This document shows positions 1 through 7,323 of a DNA stretch of 19,454 nucleotides, piece after piece (positions within the stretch are counted from its first letter, which is position 1; every line of letters begins with the position of its first letter). A model generated the notes under the pieces. It was not told the DNA's origin. It saw nothing but the letters and a program-made list of their open reading frames with translations, and made no database searches. Source of the DNA: an uncultured Bacteroidota bacterium (GTDB lineage Bacteria; Bacteroidota; Bacteroidia; Flavobacteriales; BACL11); contig CABXPN010000017.1 in assembly GCA_902514225.1 (NCBI GenBank), forward strand, positions 1 to 19,454, in the 5' to 3' direction. A program made the position numbers and the translations under genes.

Positions 1-1385
1 TCGGTTTCCCTTTGGATTTAACTTCTTTAATTTTATCCGAAAATAATCTAGAATTAGATGTTGAGGCTTTTAATTCTGAAATGCAAAAACAAAAGAACAG
101 AAGTAGAAACGCTTCAAAGTCTGAAACTACAGACTGGAAAGTTCTGATAGAGGATGATAAAGAAGAATTTATAGGGTATAAAACTTTAGAAACGGAGGTT
201 AAAATAACAAAATACAGACAGATAAAAACCCAAGACAAAACTTTGTATCAAATTGTTTTTAATTTAACTCCTTTTTATCCTGAGGGTGGAGGTCAGGTTG
301 GTGATATTGGGACTTTGTATTCTGACAGTGAAACAATTGAAATTATCGATACTAAGAAGGAAAACAATTTGATTATACACTTTTCAGAAAAATTGCCTAC
401 AGATTTAGATTCTAAATTTATTGCAAAAGTTGATCAGAAGAAAAGAATTTCTTCTGCCAGAAACCATACCGCTACACATTTGTTGCATGAAGTTTTAAGA
501 GAAGAATTAGGTAATCATGTACAACAGAAAGGATCTTTAGTTTGTCCGGATTATTTAAGATTTGATTTTACTCATTTTTCTGCTCTTACAAAAGAAGAAT
601 TATCAATTATTGAGAAAAAAGTAAATGATAAGATTGCGGAAAACATCTCGTTAGAGGAACATAATAACATGCCTCTTTCGGAGGCAGAGAAAATGGGAGC
701 AATGATGTTGTTTGGAGAAAAGTATGGTGATACTGTTCGAGCAATTCAGTTTAATAAATCTATTGAACTTTGTGGTGGTACGCATGTAAACACAACTTCT
801 AATATTTTATCTTTCAAAATTAAGTCAGAAAGCTCAACAGCTGCTGGTATAAGAAGGATTGAGGCGATTACAGCAGATGCTTTAAATGAATACCACATAC
901 AGTTGGAGGATAAATTCTCTCAAATTTCTTCAAAAATTAAGAATAAAGATGTTGTAAAAGGTGTTGAGGATTTATTAAAGGAAAATAAAAATTTTCAGAA
1001 GAAAATAGAGTCATATAGAAGCTTGGAAGTAAATATCCTGGAAACAGATTTGAGAAAGAACATAAAAGAGATAAATGGAATTAATTTTATAATAGAAGAT
1101 GTTTCTGTAGATGCAGAGTCTATGAAAGCGGTAGCTTTAAAATTAAGAACATTTAAAGAGAAAGTAGCAGTTTTACTTATATCGGAGCAGAATAATAAAT
1201 TATTATTAACTGTATCAATTTCTGATGATTTGGTAGCAAAGGGACTAAATGCAGGAAATATAATAACAGATGTAGCAAAAGAGGTAAAAGGTGGTGGTGG
1301 TGGACAATCGTTTATTGCAACTGCTGGAGGATCGGATGTAAGATTAAAGGATAAAGCGATTGATACTTTTATTAATAGTTTTTAA
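1..1385 (+). CDS. alaS: Alanine--tRNA ligase, C-terminal part (5' end outside the window)
   Basis: This is the 3' half of alanyl-tRNA synthetase, which charges tRNA-Ala in the cytoplasm and removes mischarged Ser or Gly. The reading frame is open from the left edge (codons G-F-P-L-D-L-T), so the apparent TTG start at 12 is not the true start; about 460 of the usual 870 or so residues are visible. Counting from that TTG, the visible order is: end of the catalytic/tRNA-recognition part, the editing domain with PFYPEGGGQVGD (87-98), the zinc/editing ligands HTATH (H152, H156) and CGGTH (C254, H258), a helical linker (about 295-345), and the C-terminal DHHA1 domain with the Gly-rich KGGGGGQ (427-432). 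No editing residue looks lost. It is followed by a strong hairpin terminator. The identification is secure; only the missing N-terminal half cannot be judged. Confidence 0.97.
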   Translation, partial: GFPLDLTSLILSENNLELDVEAFNSEMQKQKNRSRNASKSETTDWKVLIEDDKEEFIGYKTLETEVKITKYRQIKTQDKTLYQIVFNLTPFYPEGGGQVGDIGTLYSDSETIEIIDTKKENNLIIHFSEKLPTDLDSKFIAKVDQKKRISSARNHTATHLLHEVLREELGNHVQQKGSLVCPDYLRFDFTHFSALTKEELSIIEKKVNDKIAENISLEEHNNMPLSEAEKMGAMMLFGEKYGDTVRAIQFNKSIELCGGTHVNTTSNILSFKIKSESSTAAGIRRIEAITADALNEYHIQLEDKFSQISSKIKNKDVVKGVEDLLKENKNFQKKIESYRSLEVNILETDLRKNIKEINGINFIIEDVSVDAESMKAVALKLRTFKEKVAVLLISEQNNKLLLTVSISDDLVAKGLNAGNIITDVAKEVKGGGGGQSFIATAGGSDVRLKDKAIDTFINSF

Positions 1386-1402
1386 AAGTAAAAATAAGAT
1401 AT

Positions 1403-1437
1403 AAAAAAAAACCACCCTTTTGAGGTGGTTTTTTTTT
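1403..1437. terminator. Bidirectional intrinsic terminator between alaS and the facing outer-membrane protein gene
   Basis: ACCACC (1411-1416) pairs with GGTGGT (1424-1429) around a 7-base loop. The stem is flanked by an A-run on the left (1403-1410) and a T-run on the right (1430-1437). Both transcripts therefore end in a GC stem followed by a U-tract. It lies 17 bases after the alaS stop and 20 bases after the stop of the minus-strand gene, so one hairpin can serve both convergent genes. Confidence 0.9.
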
Positions 1438-1456
1438 ATTTATAAATTCTGTTTTC

Positions 1457-2116
1457 TTAGAACTTCATTGAGATACCTAATGATAATTTACCTTTTCTGT
1501 CATCACTAGAGTTAGCTTTAATTAACATAGAGTAGTTTGCTTCAGCATTAATATCACCCCATACATTCACAGAATAACCAGCACCAAGTCTTGCAAAGTC
1601 AGTAGCTCCTTCTACAATATTGTCTTCAACACCCCAAGGAGAAGTAAGTTGTAAGAAGATATTTTCAGTGTAGTTGTAACGAGCAAAGAATTGCATTTCT
1701 GATACAACAGTACCATCTACAATTTCATCAACAGCTTCAACACCTTCAACAGCTGCAACAGCTGCAACAGCTTCAACAGCTTCAACAGCTTCAACAGCTG
1801 CAACATCATCTGGTGTACCTGGAATACCATCAAGTCCATTATTAGCTTCAACACCTTCAACACCTTCAACAGCTTCAACAGCGTCAACAGCTGCAACAGC
1901 TTCAACACCTGCAACAGCTGCAGTATTCATTGTTGCATCTTGCATTGTTAAACCAACAATTACCTTGTCCATAACTTGGTACCCAAAACCTAAATTTGCA
2001 GTTATCTTATCAATGTTTTCTTCTTGATCTCCATCATAAGATGTAACTACCATAAATTGTGCAGAAGCTGCTAATGTAGCCATAGCAAGTACTGCGGTTA
2101 AAAATAAATTTTTCAT
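1457..2116 (-). CDS. Small outer-membrane beta-barrel-like protein with an (Ala-Val-Glu)n repeat region
   Basis: This 219-residue protein has a clear Sec signal peptide: a basic start, a hydrophobic core and a cleavage site A-S-A-Q near residue 19/20. After it come alternating-polarity stretches typical of a small outer-membrane barrel, for example residues 39-58 and 141-159, and the end (KLSLGISMKF) finishes in Phe like many barrel proteins. Residues about 66-130 are quite different: a tripeptide-like series of A-V-E, A-V-A and G-V-E units, split in the middle by NNGLDGIPGTPDD (92-104), a Gly/Pro/Asp stretch that could be a turn or bind calcium. This block most likely forms a loop or an extended surface segment inserted in the barrel. 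The exact function is unknown. The gene is monocistronic, with its own promoter upstream and a terminator just downstream. A role as structural or surface protein is inference. Confidence 0.75.
   Translation of the reverse strand: MKNLFLTAVLAMATLAASAQFMVVTSYDGDQEENIDKITANLGFGYQVMDKVIVGLTMQDATMNTAAVAGVEAVAAVDAVEAVEGVEGVEANNGLDGIPGTPDDVAAVEAVEAVEAVAAVAAVEGVEAVDEIVDGTVVSEMQFFARYNYTENIFLQLTSPWGVEDNIVEGATDFARLGAGYSVNVWGDINAEANYSMLIKANSSDDRKGKLSLGISMKF
1735..1806 (-). repeat. In-frame 9-bp tandem repeat array A (8 units)
   Basis: On the plus strand eight consecutive 9-base units run from 1735 to 1806. Each is cttcaacag or ctgcaacag with at most one change at the last base. Read on the coding (minus) strand they give Val-Glu-Ala / Val-Ala-Ala type triplets of the small outer-membrane protein. 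Because the unit is 9 bp, gain or loss of copies keeps the reading frame. Confidence 0.9.
1846..1917 (-). repeat. In-frame 9-bp tandem repeat array B (8 units)
   Basis: A second run of eight 9-base units with the same consensus as array A (cttcaacag, ctgcaacag, one cgtcaacag, some ending in c). It is separated from array A by exactly 39 bases (1807-1845) that encode the Gly/Pro/Asp-rich segment. Both arrays are in the same frame and orientation. Confidence 0.9.
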
Positions 2117-2152
2117 TTTTTTAATTTTTTTTAAATGATTAATAATTAATGC

Positions 2153-2180
2153 AAATATAAGACGATAATTTACTTTTCAA
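2153..2180 (-). promoter_or_regulatory. Bacteroidota-type promoter of the repeat-bearing outer-membrane protein gene
   Basis: On the minus strand TTG (2180-2178) is followed after 17 bases by TATATTTG (2160-2153), matching the known Bacteroidota pattern of -33 TTG and -7 TAnnTTTG. The ATG lies about 36 bases further on, after an A/T-rich leader. No Shine-Dalgarno sequence is visible, which is usual in this phylum. Confidence 0.7.
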
Positions 2181-2235
2181 AATGATTCTCTCTATTTTTA
2201 CTAACATTATTATGTTAACCGATAAAATAAATCAC

Positions 2236-2267
2236 AAAAAAAAGAGGGACTAAAAGTCCCTCTTTTT
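2236..2267 (-). terminator. Intrinsic terminator of the porin-like gene
   Basis: An 11-bp stem (2241-2251 with 2255-2265, core GAGGGACT/AGTCCCTC) closes a 3-base loop. On the minus strand it is followed by a U-run (plus-strand A-run 2236-2243). It sits 24 bases past the stop of the 407-residue porin-like gene and upstream of the next minus-strand promoter, so it separates the two outer-membrane protein genes. Confidence 0.9.
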
Positions 2268-2291
2268 AAAAAGTTTTTGTTACCTATAAAC

Positions 2292-3515
2292 TTATAGACC
2301 TATACTAATTGAGATCCAAGTAGATTCAACCTCCATTTCAGTAATAATTCTTGTTAAAGATAATGAAGCATTATCATTTAAAGTATATCCAATAGATACA
2401 ACGCTAGCTTCTCTATCGTCACTTCCTCCTCCTGTTAAAGAATGAGATGTATAACCTAAAGAGATATCTCCTAAGTCATAAGATAAACCTAAAGAAGTTA
2501 CTTCAGTACCAGGAGCTTGATAACCTAATACACCATTTGTCCAACCAGCAGACATTTGAGTGTTAGCCATTCCGAAACCATCAGTATAAGTTGCAGCTAC
2601 AGCTTCACTGTAAGTTGCATCTATAGCATCAACTCCAGCAGTTACTACAGTTGAAGAACTATCACCAATTGCTACATAAGAACCTTCATCATATGTTGAC
2701 GATAGTAAAACAGTATTTCCATCATTATCAAAACCATACGTATTAGTAAATGTAGAGTCACCTGTACCAGGAGTCCATGATAATACCTCACTTACAGCTG
2801 CAACAGCTTCAGTAAGCATTTCACTTCCGATTGCGTCTGTAAGTTGAGTTGCATCTCCATAAGTAGTTCTTGATACAGAAGCAGATAAGTTTTCAAACAC
2901 GTTGTAAGTAGCTCCCATTGTAGTCATTTCATCACCATCATAATCAGAATTCATAGATACAGCTAAGTTTAGGTCACCTCCCATTAGAGAGTATCCTAAG
3001 TCATAACCATGAGCAGATTTATCTCCATTGCTTAACATTAATACATTAAATGTAGCACCTCCAAACGAACCAGAGGCATTCATGTAGTTGTTGTCCATGT
3101 TTATTCCTCCAATAGTTCCTAAATTAATGTCAAATCCACCAAAGTTAGCAGCAAAATCCATACCATCATTAGTGTATCTGTCCATTCCCCATGAGTTTGA
3201 AGAGATTAAAGCTCCTGAACCGAAACTTAAGTCTTTACGACCCATAGTTAAAGTACCATAACCCATAACATCTGTAGAAACATAAGCTTCATAAATGTCT
3301 CCAGAACCCATAGTACCAGCAGTGTTCCAGTTGTAATCTGCTGAAATATGTACTCCAGACATGTCTACTGAAAGAGTAGATCTTGTTACTCCAGATCTGT
3401 TCTCTGAATCAGTGTTGTCAATTCTAGTTAATGAGCTTGCACTCCACTGAGCTGACGCGATTGTTGTAGTTAACCCTAAAGCTAGAATTAACACTTTTTG
3501 TAAATTTTTTTTCAT
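2292..3515 (-). CDS. Porin-like outer-membrane beta-barrel protein
   Basis: This 407-residue protein begins with a signal peptide (hydrophobic core about residues 8-20, A-S-A-Q at 20-23). The rest alternates polar and apolar residues in the manner of a transmembrane beta barrel, with many Gly/Asn/Asp turns and an amphipathic last strand (WISISIGL). It has no lipobox and no TonB plug. The N-terminal part, including a GRKDLSFGSGALISS stretch (92-106), resembles porin-type proteins common in marine Bacteroidota, but I cannot name a substrate. A long Ala/Ser/Thr-rich low-complexity section (about 221-316, including TEAVAAVSEV and AGVDAIDATYSEAVAAT) looks like an extended loop. The gene has its own promoter and terminator and stands next to a second, smaller outer-membrane protein gene. 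Diffusion pore or structural protein is inference. Confidence 0.7.
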   Translation of the reverse strand: MKKNLQKVLILALGLTTTIASAQWSASSLTRIDNTDSENRSGVTRSTLSVDMSGVHISADYNWNTAGTMGSGDIYEAYVSTDVMGYGTLTMGRKDLSFGSGALISSNSWGMDRYTNDGMDFAANFGGFDINLGTIGGINMDNNYMNASGSFGGATFNVLMLSNGDKSAHGYDLGYSLMGGDLNLAVSMNSDYDGDEMTTMGATYNVFENLSASVSRTTYGDATQLTDAIGSEMLTEAVAAVSEVLSWTPGTGDSTFTNTYGFDNDGNTVLLSSTYDEGSYVAIGDSSSTVVTAGVDAIDATYSEAVAATYTDGFGMANTQMSAGWTNGVLGYQAPGTEVTSLGLSYDLGDISLGYTSHSLTGGGSDDREASVVSIGYTLNDNASLSLTRIITEMEVESTWISISIGL

Positions 3516-3549
3516 AATTTTAATTTTTTATGTTTTGATTAATACGGTG

Positions 3550-3579
3550 CAAATGTAAGTATATCAAAACTTGTGGCAA
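3550..3579 (-). promoter_or_regulatory. Promoter of the porin-like gene
   Basis: On the minus strand TTG (3579-3577) and TACATTTG (3557-3550) are separated by 19 bases, a good fit to the Bacteroidota -33/-7 pattern. The ATG is about 34 bases downstream. A second TATATTTG overlaps the -33 element and might be an alternative start site. Confidence 0.65.
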
Positions 3580-3701
3580 ATATAAAAGTTCATGTTTTTT
3601 AACATTTTGATGTTTACAATGAGGTTAACTTACAGAAATACAGAAAGTTAAGTCGTGAATTATTTTAATAATAAATAGGTAAAAAATACTGTTTTTGAGC
3701 T

Positions 3702-3732
3702 AAAAAAAAGGTGATTTTTAATAAAATCACCT
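3702..3732 (-). terminator. Intrinsic terminator of grpE-dnaJ
   Basis: A 10-bp stem (AGGTGATTTT at 3709-3718 with AAAATCACCT at 3723-3732) and a 4-base loop are followed on the minus strand by an 8-base U-run (plus-strand A-run 3702-3709). It begins 24 bases after the dnaJ stop codon. Confidence 0.9.
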
Positions 3733-3756
3733 TCAGAATAGACAATTTTTTAAAAT

Positions 3757-4884
3757 TTACCCGAACATTTCCTTCACTTTATCAAAGAATGATTTGTCTT
3801 TATTAGTAGGTTTCGGAGTAAAGTTATCAGATTTATTACAGTTTTCAAAGAATTGTTTCTCTTCTTTACTTAAATCCTGAGGAGTCCATACGTTAATATG
3901 AACTAGTAAATCTCCTGTTCTGTAACCTTCTACTGAAGGAATTCCCTTTCCTTTTAATCTTAAAGTTTTACCAGATTGAGTTCCTGCTTCTAGTTTTATT
4001 TTAACCTTTCCGTTTACAGTAGGTATTTCGGTAGTTATACCTAATACAGCTTCCGCAAAACTTATATATTTATCAAAATGTAAGTTGTTAGATGAATCTC
4101 TTACTAAATCTGGATGATTTTCTACTGATATTACTACTAGTAAATCCCCATTTATTCCGCCAGCAGGAGCTGCATTTCCTTTTCCGCTTACTTTTAGTTG
4201 CATTCCGTCTTCCACTCCTGCAGGGATAGAAATTTCTACAGTTTCTTCCTTTTGAATCATACCATTGTGGTCTGCACCAGATGGTTTTTTATCAATACTT
4301 TTTCCGTTTCCGCTACAATTTGGACAAGGAGAAGATGTTTGCATTTGTCCCAAAATAGTATTGCTAATCCTAGTGACTTGTCCCGAACCATTACATGTTT
4401 CACATGTTATATAAGTTACTCCATCCGCAACTACAAGTTTTCGTACCTTAATTTTTTTATCAACTCCTTCAACTACATCTTTTAAAGTAAGATTAATCCT
4501 TATTCTTAGGTTACTTCCTTTTACTACTCTTCTTCTTTGGCCTCCACCACCAAAACCCCCTCCGAATCCACCACCTCCAAAAATATCTCCGAATTGAGAG
4601 AAAATATCGTCCATATTCATTCCTCCACCAGAGAAACCACCTCTTCCTCCTGCTGCTCCACTCATTCCGGCATGGCCAAATTGGTCGTATCTTTGTTTCT
4701 TTTCTGAATTTGACAGTACATCATATGCTTCAGCAGCTTCTTTAAACTTATCTTCTGCTTGTTTATTCCCTGGGTTTTTATCAGGATGAAATTTTATAGC
4801 AAGTTTTCTGTATGCTTTTTTAATTTCTTTAGCGTCTGCATTTTTGCTAACCCCTAGTGTTTCGTAATAATCTCTTTTTCCCAT
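3757..4884 (-). CDS. dnaJ: Chaperone DnaJ (Hsp40) with a reduced zinc finger
   Basis: DnaJ is the J-domain co-chaperone that delivers unfolded proteins to DnaK and triggers its ATP hydrolysis. At 375 residues it is normal in length. It has a J domain (about 4-68) with the essential HPD at 33-35, a Gly/Phe-rich linker (about 74-115), the zinc-finger region, two C-terminal substrate-binding beta domains (about 118-335) and a short tail. The zinc region is reduced: only CETCNGSG (161-168) and CPNCSGNG (187-194) are present, where E. coli DnaJ has four CxxCxGxG repeats. Repeats 1 and 4 are replaced by cysteine-free segments (about 148-159 and 198-209), so only zinc site II can form. The gene follows grpE with a 2-bp gap and ends at a strong terminator. 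I recall similar half fingers in other flavobacterial DnaJ proteins, so this is probably lineage-typical, not damage. Confidence 0.97.
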   Translation of the reverse strand: MGKRDYYETLGVSKNADAKEIKKAYRKLAIKFHPDKNPGNKQAEDKFKEAAEAYDVLSNSEKKQRYDQFGHAGMSGAAGGRGGFSGGGMNMDDIFSQFGDIFGGGGFGGGFGGGGQRRRVVKGSNLRIRINLTLKDVVEGVDKKIKVRKLVVADGVTYITCETCNGSGQVTRISNTILGQMQTSSPCPNCSGNGKSIDKKPSGADHNGMIQKEETVEISIPAGVEDGMQLKVSGKGNAAPAGGINGDLLVVISVENHPDLVRDSSNNLHFDKYISFAEAVLGITTEIPTVNGKVKIKLEAGTQSGKTLRLKGKGIPSVEGYRTGDLLVHINVWTPQDLSKEEKQFFENCNKSDNFTPKPTNKDKSFFDKVKEMFG

Positions 4885-4886
4885 AA

Positions 4887-5402
4887 TTAATTTCCTACTA
4901 CAACTTTAGCGTATCTAATTACTTTTTCTCCTAACATATATCCTTTTTCTACTATGTCGATAATTTTCCCTTTCATATCTTCTTTAGGGGCAGGAATGTT
5001 AGTTATTGCTTCATGAAACTCAGTGTCTAACACTTTTCCTTTAGAATCTTCCATTTCCTTTAATCCTTTCTTTTCTAGTTCTGATTTTAATTGTTTGTAA
5101 ATTAAAACAGTACCATCTTCATCAGTATAATTATTTGCTTTTATAGATCTCTCAAAATTGTCAAGAATGGGCAATAAAGCTGTCATCATGTCTTTATTTG
5201 CTGTAGTGAAAAGTTCCATTCTTTCTTTAGCAGTTCTTCTTCTAAAATTTTCAAACTCTGCAAAAATCCTGAGATTCTTATCTTTTTCAATTTCTAATAA
5301 TTCTTCAGTTGTAGGTGGAGTTTTCTCTTCTTCTTCCTGTAATTCAACTTTTTCAGTTGTTTCCTCTACTTCTTTAATTTTGTCTTTTTTATTTTTTGCC
5401 AT
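4887..5402 (-). CDS. grpE: Nucleotide exchange factor GrpE
   Basis: GrpE works as a dimer to release ADP from DnaK and so resets the Hsp70 cycle in the cytoplasm. The 171-residue protein shows the family layout: a charged, Lys/Glu-rich N-terminus (1-30), a long helix with the family sequence [17 protein letters not shown] (44-60), the hinge segment [12 protein letters not shown] (77-88), and a C-terminal beta domain containing FHEAI (129-133) and [15 protein letters not shown] (155-169). Its stop codon is 2 bp from the dnaJ start, so the two are co-transcribed. The 87-base gap to the thioredoxin-like gene upstream has no clear terminator and no CIRCE-type heat-shock operator. Transcription may come from a local promoter or by readthrough from the DUF4290-murA operon. 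The assignment is secure. Confidence 0.96.
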   Translation of the reverse strand: MAKNKKDKIKEVEETTEKVELQEEEEKTPPTTEELLEIEKDKNLRIFAEFENFRRRTAKERMELFTTANKDMMTALLPILDNFERSIKANNYTDEDGTVLIYKQLKSELEKKGLKEMEDSKGKVLDTEFHEAITNIPAPKEDMKGKIIDIVEKGYMLGEKVIRYAKVVVGN

Positions 5403-5489
5403 TATAATAGGATGTGATAAATTATATTTTCAGATAATATATATAGAAAATACTTTGCCAAACAGAAATTTAGGACAATCTGTCAGATT

Positions 5490-6002
5490 TTATTTTTTTA
5501 GATTTTCGTTCAGAAATTTATGAAGAACCTTTCCTTTTAGGTTTTTGGCGACAATTATTCCATTTTTATCTATTACAACATTTGATGGAATACTTTTAAT
5601 CTGATATTTTGATGAACCTTCAGATTTCCAACCACCTAAGTCCGAAACATGATATTCCCAAAAAAGTTTGTCGTCATTTATTGCTTTTACCCAAGCGTTT
5701 TGTTTTGTATCTAATGAGAGACTATATACCTCAAAACCATTTCCGTGAGTAAAATTTTTGTCAAAAAAGTTCATATACGCACTTACTACATTCGGATTTT
5801 CTTTTCTGCAAGGTCCGCACCAAGAAGCCCAAAAATCTATTAAAACCATCTTTCCTTGTAATTCAGAAAGTTTTAAAATCTCTCCTCTCGGATTTTCATA
5901 AGCAAGTTCTGGAGCTTTGTCCCCAATATTTAACCCAGTGTTTTGTGCTGTTGTACAATTAATAGATATTGCTAGTAAACAAAAAAAAAATATCTTTTTC
6001 AT
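5490..6002 (-). CDS. Periplasmic TlpA/ResA-like thioredoxin-fold oxidoreductase
   Basis: This is a thioredoxin-superfamily protein of the AhpC-TSA/TlpA type. I take the ATG at 6002 (MKKIFFF, 170 residues). A TTG further upstream would lie inside murA and would put extra residues before the signal peptide. An N-terminal export signal (about 1-20, ending T-T-A-Q) places it in the periplasm. There is a Cys at 16, but its context (S-I-N-C) is a poor lipobox. The redox motif WCGPC is at 61-65, preceded by the strand MVLIDFWAS, and the cis-Pro loop is in IKSIPSNVVI near the C-terminus. Such proteins reduce or exchange disulfides of exported proteins, often in cytochrome c maturation or cell-envelope stress. 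The partner cannot be told here. It starts 13 bp after murA and is probably in the same operon. Confidence 0.88.
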   Translation of the reverse strand: MKKIFFFCLLAISINCTTAQNTGLNIGDKAPELAYENPRGEILKLSELQGKMVLIDFWASWCGPCRKENPNVVSAYMNFFDKNFTHGNGFEVYSLSLDTKQNAWVKAINDDKLFWEYHVSDLGGWKSEGSSKYQIKSIPSNVVIDKNGIIVAKNLKGKVLHKFLNENLKK

Positions 6003-6015
6003 AAGGTTTAATGTG

Positions 6016-7323
6016 TTATTCAATTCTAGTTATTTTTGCTCCTATAGCATTTAACCTATCATCAATATTTTGGTACCCTCTATCGATTTGTTCTACATTA
6101 TGAATCGTAGACTCTCCATCAGCAGCAAGTGCAGCAAGTAATAAGGAAACTCCCGCTCTAATATCAGGGGAAGTCATAGTAGTAGATTTAAATTTAAATT
6201 CATGATTTCCTCCAATAACTGTAGCTCTGTGAGGATCGCAAAGTATAATCTGAGCTCCCATATCAATTAGTTTATCTACAAAGAAAAGTCTACTTTCAAA
6301 CATTTTTTGATGGATAAGAACCGATCCTTTTGCTTGAGAAGCAACTACTAAGATAATAGATAATAAATCTGGAGTAAATCCTGGCCAAGGTGCGTCCGAG
6401 ATAGTTAATATAGATCCATCAATAAAATTCTGAATTTCATAACTTTCTTGTGCTGGGATGTAAATATCATCTCCTTTTCGTTCCATTTTTATTCCTAGTT
6501 TGGAAAAAACTGAAGGGATAACTCCTAACTTATCGTATGCAACATTTTTTATTGTAATTTCAGATTGTGTAATTGCAGCTAACCCTATAAAACTACCAAT
6601 TTCAATCATATCCGGAAGTATTCTGTGGGTACATCCACCTAAACTTTCTACACCTTCAATATGTAATAGATTAGAACCAACTCCTGTGATTTTAGCCCCC
6701 ATGGAGTTAAGCATTTGGCAAAGTTGTTGTAAGTAAGGTTCGCAAGCTGCATTATAAATAGTTGTTTTTCCTTTTGCCATTACAGCAGTCATTACAATAT
6801 TTGCTGTACCAGTTACTGAAGCTTCATCAAGTAGCATATATGTTCCCTTTAACTCATCTGATGTAACCCGATAAAACTCTTCTTTGCTATCGTAAACAAA
6901 TTTAGCTCCTAGTTTTTCAAATCCAATAAAGTGAGTATCTACTCTTCTTCTTCCTATTTTATCTCCTCCTGGCCTTGGGATATACCCCTTTCCGTAGCGG
7001 GATAAAAGTGGACCAACAATCATAATTGACCCTCTGATACGGCTACTTTTTGCTTTATAATCATCAGAAGAAAGATAATCTACATTTACCTCATCCGCTT
7101 TAAAACTATAGGTTTCTTTCTCTATTTGATTTACTTTAACATTTAAATCACGTAAAAGGTCGATAAGTATATTTACATCTCGGATGTTTGGTACATTTTC
7201 CATAACAACTTCTTCAGGAGTAAGAAGTACTGCACATAATACTTGCAGTGCTTCATTTTTTGCTCCTTGAGGATGTAGTTCCCCTTTTAGTTTTACGCCT
7301 CCTTGTACTTTAAATGTAGCCAT
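6016..7323 (-). CDS. murA: UDP-N-acetylglucosamine 1-carboxyvinyltransferase (MurA) with Asp at the catalytic-Cys position
   Basis: MurA makes the first committed step of peptidoglycan synthesis: transfer of enolpyruvate from PEP to UDP-GlcNAc in the cytoplasm. At 435 residues it is slightly longer than the typical 420 or so. The substrate-binding Lys22-Asn23 (QGAKNEAL) are present, as is the Arg-rich IRGSIM segment (about 97-101) and the PGFTPD motif in the C-terminal half carrying the general acid/base Asp. The mobile loop reads PRPGGDKIGRRRVD. The residue at 121, which matches Cys115 in E. coli, is Asp. In mycobacteria and chlamydiae the same change is known to make the enzyme active but insensitive to fosfomycin. 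Its ATG overlaps the stop of the DUF4290 gene by one base (TAATG), which suggests translational coupling, and the thioredoxin-like gene follows closely. Confidence 0.95.
   Translation of the reverse strand: MATFKVQGGVKLKGELHPQGAKNEALQVLCAVLLTPEEVVMENVPNIRDVNILIDLLRDLNVKVNQIEKETYSFKADEVNVDYLSSDDYKAKSSRIRGSIMIVGPLLSRYGKGYIPRPGGDKIGRRRVDTHFIGFEKLGAKFVYDSKEEFYRVTSDELKGTYMLLDEASVTGTANIVMTAVMAKGKTTIYNAACEPYLQQLCQMLNSMGAKITGVGSNLLHIEGVESLGGCTHRILPDMIEIGSFIGLAAITQSEITIKNVAYDKLGVIPSVFSKLGIKMERKGDDIYIPAQESYEIQNFIDGSILTISDAPWPGFTPDLLSIILVVASQAKGSVLIHQKMFESRLFFVDKLIDMGAQIILCDPHRATVIGGNHEFKFKSTTMTSPDIRAGVSLLLAALAADGESTIHNVEQIDRGYQNIDDRLNAIGAKITRIE

Noticed and set aside
1717..1914. A 65-residue minus-strand open frame rich in Leu, Lys and Gln in the repeat region
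   Set aside because: It is an out-of-frame reading of the 9-bp repeat arrays inside the outer-membrane protein gene; a 9-bp repeat lacking stop triplets keeps other frames open by chance.
1735..1917. CRISPR-like array
   Set aside because: Units are 9 bp, contiguous, in frame and have no unique spacers of CRISPR length; they encode part of a protein.
5403..5489. CIRCE or other heat-shock operator before grpE
   Set aside because: I searched by eye for the TTAGCACTC/GAGTGCTAA inverted repeat and found nothing like it; only A/T-rich sequence is present.
5955..5957. Lipoprotein Cys in the thioredoxin-like protein's signal peptide
   Set aside because: The residues before Cys16 (S-I-N) do not fit a lipobox; normal signal-peptidase cleavage near T-T-A-Q is more likely.
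6003..6023. TTG start extending the thioredoxin-like protein into murA
   Set aside because: The ATG at 6002 begins directly with a proper export signal, while the extension adds residues ahead of it and overlaps the murA stop.
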